A stretch of DNA of 40,173 bases, taken from assembly GCA_012031145.1 (NCBI GenBank), contig JAAUUH010000016.1, positions 1 through 40,173 of the forward strand, written 5' to 3'. This document shows positions 8,306 to 16,490 of this stretch, one piece after another. The notes beneath the pieces were generated by a model. That model searched no databases, was not told where the DNA came from, and saw nothing but the letters and a program-made list of their open reading frames with translations. The translations under genes and the position numbers were made by a program. The DNA comes from Oscillatoriales cyanobacterium SM2_2_1 (GTDB lineage Bacteria > Cyanobacteriota > Cyanobacteriia > Pseudanabaenales > Pseudanabaenaceae). Within the stretch, counting starts at the first letter, position 1. Each line of letters starts with the position of its first letter.

Positions 8306-8898
8306 AGGGTAGGGATAGAGGTAAGGAAATTACGCAGCAAAGTTTTACCCATGTCGGTAAGAATGCTTTCGGGATGAAATTGTACCCCCTGAACATGGGG
8401 AAAGTGTCGATGACGCACCCCCATGATTAATTCATCCTCGGTCCATGCCGTAATTTCCAAAATATCTGGGCAGGTGTCCCGATCAATGATTAGGCTGTGG
8501 TAGCGTGTAGCCCGGAACGGATTGGGTAAATCGGCAAAAATCCCCTGTTGGTTGTGGTAAATGTCCGAAGTCTTGCCATGCATCTGCATTGGCGCTGGCA
8601 CAACCATGCCCCCGGTTACCAACCCCAACCCCTGGTGCCCCAGACAAACCCCAAGAGTTGGCACGTGGGGAGCTAGGTACCGCAGCACCGCCAAGGACAC
8701 CCCCGAACTTTCGGGATGTCCCGGGCCGGGAGAAATAACAATTCCCTTAGGTGCCTGGGACTGAATCTGCTCAAGGGAGATTTGGTCATTACGAGCCACG
8801 GCGATCGCCCCCAGATGGGGGAATTCTGGAAGTAACTCACCCAAATATTGCACCAGGTTGTAGGTGAAACTGTCGTAATTATCAATGACTAAAATCAT
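8302..8898 (-). CDS. trpG: Anthranilate / aminodeoxychorismate synthase glutamine amidotransferase subunit
   Basis: This class I glutamine amidotransferase (198 aa) supplies ammonia to the chorismate-using partner (TrpE or PabB) for tryptophan or folate synthesis. It has the N-terminal IDNYDSFTYNLVQYLGEL, the oxyanion region SPGPGHP (residues 56-62), the nucleophile Cys85 in GVCLGHQ, and His175/Glu177 in GVQFHPES. Cyanobacterial TrpG may serve both pathways, so trpG versus pabA cannot be decided here; no trpE or pabB is nearby. Its TGA overlaps the ATG of the MBL-like gene. Confidence 0.93.
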   Translation of the reverse strand: MILVIDNYDSFTYNLVQYLGELLPEFPHLGAIAVARNDQISLEQIQSQAPKGIVISPGPGHPESSGVSLAVLRYLAPHVPTLGVCLGHQGLGLVTGGMVVPAPMQMHGKTSDIYHNQQGIFADLPNPFRATRYHSLIIDRDTCPDILEITAWTEDELIMGVRHRHFPHVQGVQFHPESILTDMGKTLLRNFLTSIPTL

Positions 8899-8922
8899 GG
8901 GCTTAGGAGCTGAAGATTCAGG

Positions 8923-10014
8923 CTATTGGATACTGGTCTGCCATAGATTAAACGAATCACGAAAAATCAGCACCACCCCTAGGCCCAACAGCAGCACCAG
9001 CCCACCCTGCATTACGTTTTCCTGCCAGGCACTGGGCAGGGGCTTCCCCCCCCGCAGCGCCTCAATAAGCAGAAATAAAAGCTGCCCACCATCCAGGGCT
9101 GGCAATGGCAGAATATTCAAAATCGCTAAATTAATACTAATGACTGCCGTAAAGTCAAACAGACTGGCCGCATCAGAACGGGCCAACTCTGAACCCATGG
9201 CCACAATCGCCACTGGGCCGGCTATCTGTTGGGCTGTGGCAGCAAAATTTGTGGCCAATTGTCGGAAGCCATTTAGGGTGGCCATCAGTAAACGCCGAAA
9301 TTCATGGCTGGCTTGACCTAGGGCCGCAATGGGTTCGCGGATCGGCTGGCGATAGGGTCGTCCGTTGTAGTCGAGGCGCACCCCAATTTTGCCCTTCCCC
9401 AGTTCCCCTTGAGGGGTCACACTAATGGTTAAAGTCTGGGTATCAGTGGGAGTAGAGCGTTCCACTTCCAAAAGCAACAACTCGTTGGCATGGGAAGCCA
9501 CTAGACGCTGAAACCGATCCAGAACCTCCAAATCTTGGGGAAGCGCCTGCCCGTCGGCGGATCGCACCACATCTCCTGCCAGGAGCCCAGCGCGGGCAGC
9601 GGGCGCATCAGGCGTGATTAGGGATAATATTTTTACTCCCGGTTGATCAACGGTGCCAACCCCTACACTGACCACCATGACCAGTAGGGCCGCATAGGCT
9701 AAAAGCAAATTAGCGATTACCCCGGCACTAATCACGATCGCGCGATCGCGAATGGGGCGGTTGCCCATCAGGTTGGGATCATCGGCGGGAATAACACTAT
9801 GGGGATTTTCATCGGGAAACCCCACATAGCCACCAAGGGGAATTAGTCGCAGGGCATATTCAGTCTGGGAACCCTGATAGCGCCACAGCACCGGGCCAAA
9901 GCCAATGGAAAACCGATCCACGTGAATTCCCTGCCAGCGGGCTGCCGCGAAGTGACCCAGTTCATGAATAAAGACCAGAAGGGCCAAAATGGCAATGGAT
10001 GGCAGGAAAGACAT
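8923..10014 (-). CDS. rseP: RseP-like site-2 intramembrane metalloprotease (M50)
   Basis: This is an integral membrane zinc protease of 363 aa. HELGH at residues 17-21 in the first membrane helix supplies the zinc histidines and catalytic glutamate. The conserved GFGPVLW and LIPLGGYVGF follow. A PDZ domain spans about 125-215 (LITPDAPAARAGLLAGDVV). The C-terminal LPLPALDGGQLLF (near residue 315) carries the third zinc-ligand Asp. The family cleaves anti-sigma factors or other membrane substrates after a first cut. Cyanobacteria usually have several S2P paralogues, so the target is not predictable. It lies 24 bases upstream of trpG in the same direction and could lead that transcript. Confidence 0.93.
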   Translation of the reverse strand: MSFLPSIAILALLVFIHELGHFAAARWQGIHVDRFSIGFGPVLWRYQGSQTEYALRLIPLGGYVGFPDENPHSVIPADDPNLMGNRPIRDRAIVISAGVIANLLLAYAALLVMVVSVGVGTVDQPGVKILSLITPDAPAARAGLLAGDVVRSADGQALPQDLEVLDRFQRLVASHANELLLLEVERSTPTDTQTLTISVTPQGELGKGKIGVRLDYNGRPYRQPIREPIAALGQASHEFRRLLMATLNGFRQLATNFAATAQQIAGPVAIVAMGSELARSDAASLFDFTAVISINLAILNILPLPALDGGQLLFLLIEALRGGKPLPSAWQENVMQGGLVLLLGLGVVLIFRDSFNLWQTSIQ

Positions 10015-10092
10015 AGGCGTATCTTAATTAAATGGGCATTAAATGGGCGAATGAACAACAAATCAATGCAAGCTCATTCGGGATTTCCTATC

Positions 10093-12415
10093 TTACTCCA
10101 TGCCGTTAGCATAGAGGGGGAGCCCTTCTACCAAAATAGTGCCATCCAAGATTAAATAGGGTTGCCCACTAGGAGCCATGCCGCTACCGCAAATATAGGA
10201 TGGGGCCGTGATTTCGGTGCCGAGGGGGGAGATGACGGTTTCCTGCTCGCCGATCACTCGGTCTACCGCGATCGCCAGCCGTTGGGTATGGGCGGACAAC
10301 ACAATCAATAACTGGCGCTGCTCTAGGGCAGAGCTGGGGTCGGTCGCTGGGGAACCCTTCGCCAAAGGCGAATGGTAGACCAACAGTTCACTCAGGGCCC
10401 GGATAGGAATGGCTTCGTGATCCCAAAAACAGACCCGCTGGGTGAGGGGCGGTTGCAGCACTCGCTCCACGGTATCGGAAATTAGTCCGTAGGTGCGTCC
10501 CTGACATTCCACCAACAGAACGCGGGCAGTGCTAAGGGTGATGGGCAAAATCAGGGAAAAGGTGGTGCCTTGGCTGGGGGGTAGAAGCAACGGCTGTCTC
10601 GCCATTAATACTCTGCATCTGCGATCGCACCACATCTAGCCCGATGCCCCGCCCAGAGAGTTCACTGACTTGGGGGGCCGTAGAAAAGCCCGGCTCAAAC
10701 AACAACTCCAACAATTCGGCGGCGCTGAGGTTGTAGGCGGCGAGCGGTGCAAACAGGTTACGTTCAATCGCCCTTTGCCGAATTTTTTGGGGGTCAATGC
10801 CCGCCCCATCATCCCGGACTTCGATGACGGTGCGTCCACCATGGCGATAGGCATTCAACTCAATAGTGCCCGCAGGGGGCTTGCCTAGGGCCCGGCGCTG
10901 GGGCAAAGGTTCGATGCCATGGTCAAAGGCATTACGCACCAAGTGCAGCAGGGGGTCATAGAGTTTGGCGGCGATCGCCCGATCCACCAATAGGTCACCG
11001 CCGGTAATCTTGAGACCAACCTGCTTGTTGAACTTCACCGAAAGCTGCTCCACCGTAGTCCAAAAGCGATTAAAAATATCGTCTAGGGGCTGCATTCGTG
11101 CCGACATAAGGTTGTCGTGCATATGAATCAGCATCTGTTGCCGCTGCTCATGGAGATGTTGGGTGCGGTGGGCGGTGGTGGCCAGGGCATCAACACTGCG
11201 CTCAAGATCACCTAGGGCTGCCTGGGCCTTAGACAAGAGGGTAGTGAACGCCGGACGTTCTTGCCAGTCCTGAAGTTGCTGCACCACATGGCGTAATGAT
11301 TCCTGCTGGTCTTGCAGCGTGTGCAGTTGCCCCAAAAGTTGCTTGACTTCCCGGAGATCTTTTTGCTGCTGCACCAACACATCCCCCACGGTTTGATGCA
11401 AACGATCTAGAATTTCTACCTCGAGGCGCACCATGGGCGGTGCGCTGGGTTTCGGTGTGGCTGATGACAGCACAGCCAAGCTGACGGAAGGCTCAGGCTG
11501 CACGGGATCGGGAGACATAAACTCAGCCAAAGAAAGCGGCTCATCTTCCACTGGGGCAGGATTGACTAAGGACAACGCCCGATCAATGGCAGCTTCAAGG
11601 GTTTCGGTGCCCACGGACGGTAAAAAACTTTGCCATGCCACCGACAGTGTGCCACCCTGGGCACGATCGCCCCCTAGGATCTGCTGTTGTCCGGACTTGA
11701 GATCGCTCAGAGCTAGGGCCGCAATGTCACGAATACGCTGGGGGTTTTGCTCTAGGGCTTTGAGGGCGGTACCGGCGATCGCCGAGAATCCCAGCAAATT
11801 CAGGGAAATCCCTAGACCCTCAAACACCTCCAGGTGAGATTGCAGGGCAGCTAAAAACTCTGCCCCCAGAACCATCTGGGTATCGGCGCGGGTGATTAAG
11901 TCTGCCAACTCATCGAGCCGCAGGCGCACACTTTCAGCAAAGACAGAATGGACATAATCCAGCCCCAACTCCGTAGAAGTAGGTACTGAGGTGCTGTCAA
12001 GGTTGCTACCCAGCTTCACCTGCAATCGCCTTAGCAGTTCAGTTGCCCGGTTAAGCAGTTCGGGATCATCTCCCTGCCCCGGCTGATTAAACTCCTTATT
12101 TAGGGATTCCTGGAGATAGTCGTAGCCCATCAGCAGCAATTGCATGAGCTCAGCATCAAGGGGAATGGTGGGGTCATACAGATTTTTGAAAACATCCTCC
12201 AGCAAGTGGGCAATCTCTTGGATCGTGTCTAGACCAATGCTAGCCGCCGAGCCTTTGAGGGTATGGGTGGCGCGCATCAGCTCGTGAACCGTCACCCGCC
12301 GATCCCCCTCCTGGGACAGCCGCATCAAGTCCATCTCAATCTTGCTGAGCAACTCCCGGGCTTCCTCGCAAAAGTAGCCATAAATCTGGGCACGCAGTTC
12401 GGGATCAGTAATCAT
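10093..12415 (-). pseudogene. cheA: CheA-type chemotaxis histidine kinase, frameshifted
   Basis: Two overlapping frames make one CheA. The first (12415 to about 10580) has an Hpt domain with phospho-acceptor His in RATHTLKGSAAS (about residue 51), a dimerisation/coiled region (about 335-425), and the HATPase boxes HLVRNAFDHGIE, DDGAGID and GRGIGLDVV. The second frame (ending at 10093) continues with QGTTFSLILPITLSTARVLLVE and a CheW-like receptor-coupling domain ending LPLYANGME. They join perfectly if a C6 run (G6 at 10576-10581 on the plus strand) is read as C5: AVAS-TPSQGTTF. Without that, the kinase loses its last ATP-binding box and CheW domain. No C-terminal receiver domain is present, unlike many cyanobacterial hybrid CheAs. 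The start overlaps the MCP stop by 4 bases. The indel is probably a sequence error. Confidence 0.88.
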
Positions 12416-13971
12416 GGAGCCTTCCTTTCACGGTCGGGAGCTTGGAGAGCAGGGGGGGAGTCATCCCGAAGTTGGGCCACACTTTCCACGATCTGGGACA
12501 TGCCATGCTTGGCGATCGCCAGGGAGGCAGCAGCGGTCTGCAACAGTTCCGTCAGGTGCTGGTTTAGTTCCTCTAGGGCAGCCCCAGACTGCTTGGACAG
12601 TAACCGCACCTCATCGGTAACCACCGTAAAGCTACGCCCCAGCTCGCCGATCCGGGTCGATTCGAGGGCAGCATTGAGGGCCAATAGATTAGTTTGGGCT
12701 GCAAACCCATCCAGCAGTTGGGTCAGACGGGTCATTTTCTTGCTCAAACCATGGGCTTTTTGCAGGTGGAGGGAGACCTCACCAAAGTCCTGCCGAGCTT
12801 GGAGCAGTCGTCCTAGGGCTTGGGTGGTATGGGTGCGATCACTGCCTCTATGCATCCTAGGTCGCTGCTGCATTTGGGCCATGAGTCCACACTGGGCCGC
12901 CACCTGCTGCATCAGGCTCAGATCTAAAGGCTGCCACCGCCGCGGTAGGGAGTGAGCACTCCAGAGCACACCGCGCCCCCCGTCAAAGGTGAAGGGAAAG
13001 CTGGCGCTGGCAGTGATCTCGGCGGCCAGAAATAACTGGCGTTCTCGATCAGTCCAGCTGCAATCGGGCGATCGCAAATCCTCAAAAACCAGGGGTTGCT
13101 CCAGCATCCGAACCGAGGGAGGTGGCATCGGCACATCGGAACCATTTGGGGCGATCGCCTCATACCTTGGCTCCCCTGGGGGCCAGTCCAACCAAATCGC
13201 CACCCGCCCAAGACGTAAAAACTGCTGGATAGCGTGGGCCATGGATCCATAGGACACCGATTCCCCGGCACCCTGGGATAGGGACACGATCTGTTGGGTG
13301 AGGAGTTCCTCCTGCAGCCGCACCCGCTCTATCTGACGGCGCAATTCTAGGGGCAATAAAAACAAACTCACCTCCCGGGACAGGCGCTGCAAAAAGTCAA
13401 ATTCCGTCTCCCGCCATGCCCGCGCCCGATCGCCCTGCTGCACAATTAACAACCCCCAGGGTAGGGAGGGCTGGACAAAAATCGGTACCACCGCTTGGGA
13501 CAGCACCTGCAAATGATCCATCACCTGCTGCTGATAGTCTGTCAGCAACAGTTCCCGCCGATCATCCATGGCCATGACTGTCTCCACCTGCCAGCCCAAG
13601 GTGGAAGCCAAACCCCACGCCGCTAGGGGCATCATCATCCCTTGGGTGGGCGCAAAGCCAGGCTGCACTGACTCCATCTGCACGCGCCCCCGTCCGTCCC
13701 CCAGAAGTTGATAGACCACCACCCGACTGGCCCCCAGATGGGCTAGGACTCCCTCTGTCACCTGACGCAGGAGATGTTCTGGGCGCGTCGCTTGGGTCAA
13801 TTCGGACACTATCCGCCGCACCGCATCTTGGGAAGAACGCACTTCCTCCGTCCTCTGGGTAATGAAGTCCGTAATGGTTTGCATAGCCCCTGAAGGAATG
13901 CCCGCTGCCAGTTCCCTCAACTGGGCGATCGCTGCCAAAACCGTCGGCAAATCAGGCGTCGGTTGGGTCAT
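12412..13971 (-). CDS. Soluble GAF-domain methyl-accepting chemotaxis protein
   Basis: I use the ATG at 13971 (MTQPTPDLPTVLAAI), 4 bases after the cheW stop and preceded by GGAG; the longer reading lies inside cheW. The 519-aa product has GAF-like sensor regions at about 60-210 (PEHLLRQVTEGVLAHLGASR, then VVVYQ) and 235-385 (YGSMAHAIQQFLRLGRVAIW). It ends with a signalling region containing FAAQTNLLALNAALESTR and GRSFTVVTDEVRLLSKQS, the CheA/CheW-contacting hairpin tip of MCPs. No membrane segment or HAMP domain is seen, so this is a cytosolic receptor. No GAF cysteine of the phytochrome type is evident, so light sensing is not supported. It sits between cheW and cheA with overlapping ends, defining a minimal signalling operon, most likely controlling type IV pilus motility as in other cyanobacteria (inference). 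Confidence 0.88.
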   Translation of the reverse strand: MTQPTPDLPTVLAAIAQLRELAAGIPSGAMQTITDFITQRTEEVRSSQDAVRRIVSELTQATRPEHLLRQVTEGVLAHLGASRVVVYQLLGDGRGRVQMESVQPGFAPTQGMMMPLAAWGLASTLGWQVETVMAMDDRRELLLTDYQQQVMDHLQVLSQAVVPIFVQPSLPWGLLIVQQGDRARAWRETEFDFLQRLSREVSLFLLPLELRRQIERVRLQEELLTQQIVSLSQGAGESVSYGSMAHAIQQFLRLGRVAIWLDWPPGEPRYEAIAPNGSDVPMPPPSVRMLEQPLVFEDLRSPDCSWTDRERQLFLAAEITASASFPFTFDGGRGVLWSAHSLPRRWQPLDLSLMQQVAAQCGLMAQMQQRPRMHRGSDRTHTTQALGRLLQARQDFGEVSLHLQKAHGLSKKMTRLTQLLDGFAAQTNLLALNAALESTRIGELGRSFTVVTDEVRLLSKQSGAALEELNQHLTELLQTAAASLAIAKHGMSQIVESVAQLRDDSPPALQAPDRERKAP

Positions 13972-13975
13972 AGCC

Positions 13976-14467
13976 TTACTCCAGTACCACAGCAGTGGGG
14001 GTAAGAAACATTTCTGAGCGCACAATTGCTTCGGCATTAAGGAACAAATGCACCTCGTGGTGGGCTCCCAACCAAAAGCCATTGAGAAACGGACTCAGCC
14101 GCCCCGAAAAAAGCGTCGTTGGGCTCTTGAGGTTCTGATAATCCGCCGCCACCATATCCCCAACGGACTGAACCCCCAGGCCCAGCCGCTGCCCACTCAC
14201 TTGGAGCACCAAAAAGATCGCCTCCTCGCCCAATTCCAGGCACTCAAGCCCCAACATCGCGCCCAAATCCACCAACCACAGCGGTTCCCCCGACCACTGA
14301 TAGGTGCCCAGGACATAGGCTGGCACATGGGGGACGGGCAAGATTGAGGCTACGGGCACCGACAGAATTTCCATCACATATACCACGGGCAGCAACGCAT
14401 GTTGACCGCGCGCCACCTGAAACTGTAGTACCCCTTCGCTGTTTGCTGTACCCTGTGGAACTGCCAT
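13976..14467 (-). CDS. cheW: CheW-like coupling protein
   Basis: The product is 163 aa from the ATG at 14467 (MAVPQGTANSEG), which is preferred over an upstream TTG at 14521. It has the CheW/PilI pattern: VLQFQVARGQHALLPVVYVMEIL, then VPHVPAYVLGTYQWSGEPLWLVDLGAMLG, then IFLVLQVSGQRLGLGVQSVGDMV. Such proteins bridge MCP receptors to CheA. It is the first gene of a cheW-MCP-cheA operon, with only 4 bases to the MCP. No CheY/PatA-type response regulator is encoded next to the operon in this window. Confidence 0.85.
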   Translation of the reverse strand: MAVPQGTANSEGVLQFQVARGQHALLPVVYVMEILSVPVASILPVPHVPAYVLGTYQWSGEPLWLVDLGAMLGLECLELGEEAIFLVLQVSGQRLGLGVQSVGDMVAADYQNLKSPTTLFSGRLSPFLNGFWLGAHHEVHLFLNAEAIVRSEMFLTPTAVVLE

Positions 14468-14830
14468 TATTGCCCCATAGTGTGCATGGCTCCATCTTAC
14501 TAGGTTACGTTCCCCTACCAATCCGCCCTTTCACTGGACTGTTTGCCCTTCGTCAAAGGAATAACGGAAACCCCAGAATTTTTGCTGCGCGATGTCAGGA
14601 TTAACAGCAAACTATCCTTGAGCCCCAACGGGGTAGAAATAGGCTGCACCGATGCACCTAGGGCCCTCTGGGGTGGGGAAACTGCAAGTTGCACCGTGGT
14701 AAAGCCCGAATTGCGTGCTACTAGTTGTCACACTTACATCAGAATATGAATGCGATCAGAGTGCCCACTTGTCAACTAAAAACTCCAAGAAATTGTCCAC
14801 CAAGAATACAAGCGAAATTCACGGGTTTCG
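14468..14830. other. Intergenic stretch between the che operon and the attC array
   Basis: No supported gene is seen. It should hold the promoter of the cheW-MCP-cheA operon, but I found no convincing pair of boxes. A 68-codon plus-strand reading frame from 14543 has no recognisable features. The right end runs directly into the first attC-like site. Confidence 0.5.
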
Positions 14831-14916
14831 GCCTAACGGCTCGATTCAGCGGCGGCAGACTATATTTGAGCGAAGAGTGGAAACCTTGACCGTCCGCTGC
14901 GACTGAATTGTTAGAC
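14831..14916 (-). other. attC-like recombination site 1 (downstream of DUF4160/DUF2442 cassette)
   Basis: This is an 86-bp imperfect palindrome with the hallmarks of an integron attC site. On the minus strand it begins GTCTAAC (matching RYYYAAC) and ends GTTAGGC (matching GTTRRRY). The inner arms CAGCGG-A-CGG and CCG-CCGCTG pair with one unpaired A, as the extrahelical base does in attC hairpins. Outer arms ATTCAG/CTGAAT add a second possible pairing. The stop codon of the DUF2442 gene (14911-14913) lies inside the first core, the usual cassette arrangement. The arms and centre closely resemble site 2. Confidence 0.8.
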
Positions 14917-15207
14917 CACGGCTGCTCTTGCATTCAGCCATCGCTGAAGTGATTTTTGACTTTCTCCAGATGATTGCCCAAGAATCAAGTTTTTGATACT
15001 GATGTCTTCATCAAGTTGAGTCCAGTGGATGCCTTCGCCGCTAGCAATGAAACGCCAATCATTACGTTCTTCCAACGAAGCATTCATCAAACGGGGATAC
15101 CATGCGAGTGGACCAGATATAGTACGCCCATCAGACAGGTCAGCAGACAAAGTGTCATCCGTAACAGTTATTTCCTGAATCTTAGGTAACTCAAGTCGTT
15201 CAATCAT
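14911..15207 (-). CDS. DUF2442 family protein (putative antitoxin-like partner of DUF4160)
   Basis: The ATG at 15207 gives 98 aa, MIERLELPKIQEITVTDDTL. The family pattern is clear: a beta-hairpin with LSADLSDGRTISGPLAWYPRL, the helix ASLEERNDWRF, and IASGEGIHWTQLDEDISI(K)NLILG, then a basic/helical tail. DUF2442 proteins are usually encoded directly after a DUF4160 gene and the pair is often treated as a putative toxin-antitoxin-like module; this is not experimentally established as far as I know. The start overlaps the DUF4160 stop (ATGATTGA). The stop codon lies within attC-like site 1, so this is the 3' gene of a mobile cassette. Confidence 0.85.
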   Translation of the reverse strand: MIERLELPKIQEITVTDDTLSADLSDGRTISGPLAWYPRLMNASLEERNDWRFIASGEGIHWTQLDEDISIKNLILGQSSGESQKSLQRWLNARAAVV

Positions 15208-15424
15208 TAAAGAAGTCATGCCAACCTGCGAATAGTTGCTCTTGGTGTTCTTCAACAAGTTCCTGAGTACGATTAATTTCAGTGCGACTAAACCCCCTGT
15301 TGCTTTGGATACGGATTGGGGCAAGCCAAAACTTGGCTTCATCCTTGTCGCGTTCAACATGCACATGAGGTGACTCATCCCGATCGCCTGCGTAGCAGAA
15401 GAATCAATATGGGCTGATAGTCAA
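15200..15424 (-). pseudogene. DUF4160 family gene interrupted by an in-frame TGA
   Basis: The minus-strand frame ending at 15200 reads FFCYAGDRDESPHVHVERD, then KDEAKFWLAPIRIQSNRGFS, then RTEINRTQELVEEHQEQLF. This is a textbook DUF4160 sequence including the conserved PHxHVERxxxxAKFW core. Its normal N-terminus (TISPYRFFFYAGDRDE-like) is also present from about 15424 (TTG ACT ATC AGC CCA TAT), but the next codon is TGA (15406-15404) where the family usually has Arg. A single C-to-T change of CGA explains it. No ATG follows the stop, so only a GTG-initiated fragment could be made. The stop codon at the gene end overlaps the DUF2442 start. This could be decay of a cassette gene or a sequence error. 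Confidence 0.75.
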
Positions 15425-15664
15425 CAGAGTAGGCATTCAATAAACGTTATTTTGCGCTCCATTCAAATAGATCTAATCATATCGGAGATGAGGCAACCTG
15501 TCACTCAATATAAATTGACTGCTAGCAGTTTCTAATTTCATAGGCCTTGTTGTCAATAACATTAAGTTGACCTGCAGTTCTTTAGGAAAGCCGAAAACTT
15601 TTGATTGCTTGATTTTGCCACCTAAAGACAACTTCTTGGATGCCCCCCAACAGACAACCCAGAG

Positions 15665-15749
15665 ATCTAACGGTGAAGTTGTGCGGCGGCGAGTAAACTA
15701 GAACGAAGAGCAAAGACTCTCTACCGTCCGCTCCATTGTATTGTTGGGC
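15665..15749 (-). other. attC-like recombination site 2 (downstream of retropepsin cassette)
   Basis: This is an 85-bp imperfect palindrome. On the minus strand it begins GCCCAAC (RYYYAAC) and ends GTTAGAT (GTTRRRY). It contains AGCGGACGG and GCCGCCGC arms identical to those of site 1, again pairing with a single unpaired A, and a similar centre (CTCTTCG in both). It starts 22 bases after the retropepsin stop codon. Orientation is the same as site 1, so the two sites bound one cassette (about 14917-15749) and mark the end of the next. Confidence 0.78.
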
Positions 15750-15771
15750 GGCTGGCTGTACGCTACCAACT

Positions 15772-16191
15772 TCAACCGTTTTTCGGGCAAATCTCAAAAG
15801 CCAACTCGTGTCGATAGAACCACACGTTGAATTCTGCAAAAAAGTTCATGTGACCCAGAATGACAGGTGTATCTTTCATTTCAGTCCAAGCAAATCCAAG
15901 CAAGATCGGAGGGAACTGTGCGATCATCCCTGACACGACTAAACCGCGTGAATCGCTCTGAGCCAAATTTCCACTCAATGGAATGGATACCGTCTGATTT
16001 TCCCAGACTGCTCCCAACTGTAGACCAACTTCGTAGGGCAGAACGTTGACACTTGCACCTGTATCCAGCAACGCTGTCACTTCTAGAGAGCGATCGCCTA
16101 GTGTAAGGATTAAAGGGATGTACGGCATGATCACCGATCGCCCTAGATTGTCTCTTCGTTCAGTAAATGAATAGCGTTGTCCATCAAGCAT
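15772..16191 (-). CDS. Small retropepsin-like aspartic protease
   Basis: The start is the ATG at 16191 (MLDGQRYSFTERRDN), overlapping the end of the 86-aa gene by 8 bases; the product is 139 aa. Residues 40-52 read ALLDTGASVNVLP, the D-T-G-A active-site motif of clan AA aspartic proteases flanked by the hydrophobic strand expected (Asp43). A second hydrophobic block, FPPILLGFAWTEMKDTPVILG, then HMNFF, fits the C-terminal hydrophobic-hydrophobic-G segment. Such single-domain retropepsins act as dimers; targets in cyanobacteria are unknown. Pairing with the upstream small protein and the attC site downstream make this a two-gene mobile cassette. Confidence 0.75.
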   Translation of the reverse strand: MLDGQRYSFTERRDNLGRSVIMPYIPLILTLGDRSLEVTALLDTGASVNVLPYEVGLQLGAVWENQTVSIPLSGNLAQSDSRGLVVSGMIAQFPPILLGFAWTEMKDTPVILGHMNFFAEFNVWFYRHELAFEICPKNG

Positions 16192-16444
16192 TGGATGCTT
16201 CCTTTGCCGCAACCAAAAGATCTGATAATGCTTGGACGGCTGCACTATCGGCTTGAGGCGACCAGACCACGGCTCCAGTGGATGCAAGTTGCTGGAGCAG
16301 CGTATTCTCCGGATTAGAAACCTCCGTTAGTTCTAGATTGCAGCCTTCTTCTTTGGCAACTGCTAGAAGGAGAAAATGGATAAGCCGCAGCTTATCTTGA
16401 TGAGATAGCTGATCAACGGTAGGCAACAGTTCGCTGAGTGACAT
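16184..16444 (-). CDS. Small hypothetical protein paired with the retropepsin
   Basis: The protein is 86 aa, MSLSELLPTVDQLSHQDKLRLIHFLLLAVAKEEG. The N-terminal helix pattern (ELLPxVxQLxxxDKLRLIxFLL) is common in short cyanobacterial proteins encoded next to toxins or proteases and looks like an oligomerising or antitoxin-like segment. The remainder (NTLLQQLASTGAVVWSPQADSAAV) may contact the partner. Its stop overlaps the retropepsin start, so translation is coupled. An antitoxin or protease-regulator role is inferred only from size and pairing. Confidence 0.7.
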   Translation of the reverse strand: MSLSELLPTVDQLSHQDKLRLIHFLLLAVAKEEGCNLELTEVSNPENTLLQQLASTGAVVWSPQADSAAVQALSDLLVAAKEASNA

Positions 16445-16490
16445 ATTGCTTGCTCCAGAGAATACCTCTCCATTATATGGCTGGTCTGCT

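Noticed and set aside
10093-10635. Separate CheW-like gene after cheA
   Set aside because: Its first residues are out of phase and its conserved part continues the CheA ATP-binding domain exactly after a one-base correction, so it is the CheA C-terminus, not a separate gene.
14037-14243. Secondary reading frames within cheW, MCP, cheA and sbcC
   Set aside because: All are shadows in other frames of clearly assigned genes, favoured by high GC and repetitive Gln codons.
14543-14749. 68-codon plus-strand reading frame before the attC array
   Set aside because: It has no recognisable motif and overlaps the expected che promoter region; likely chance.
15582-15839. 85-codon minus-strand reading frame
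   Set aside because: It reads straight through attC-like site 2 and is explained by that palindrome.
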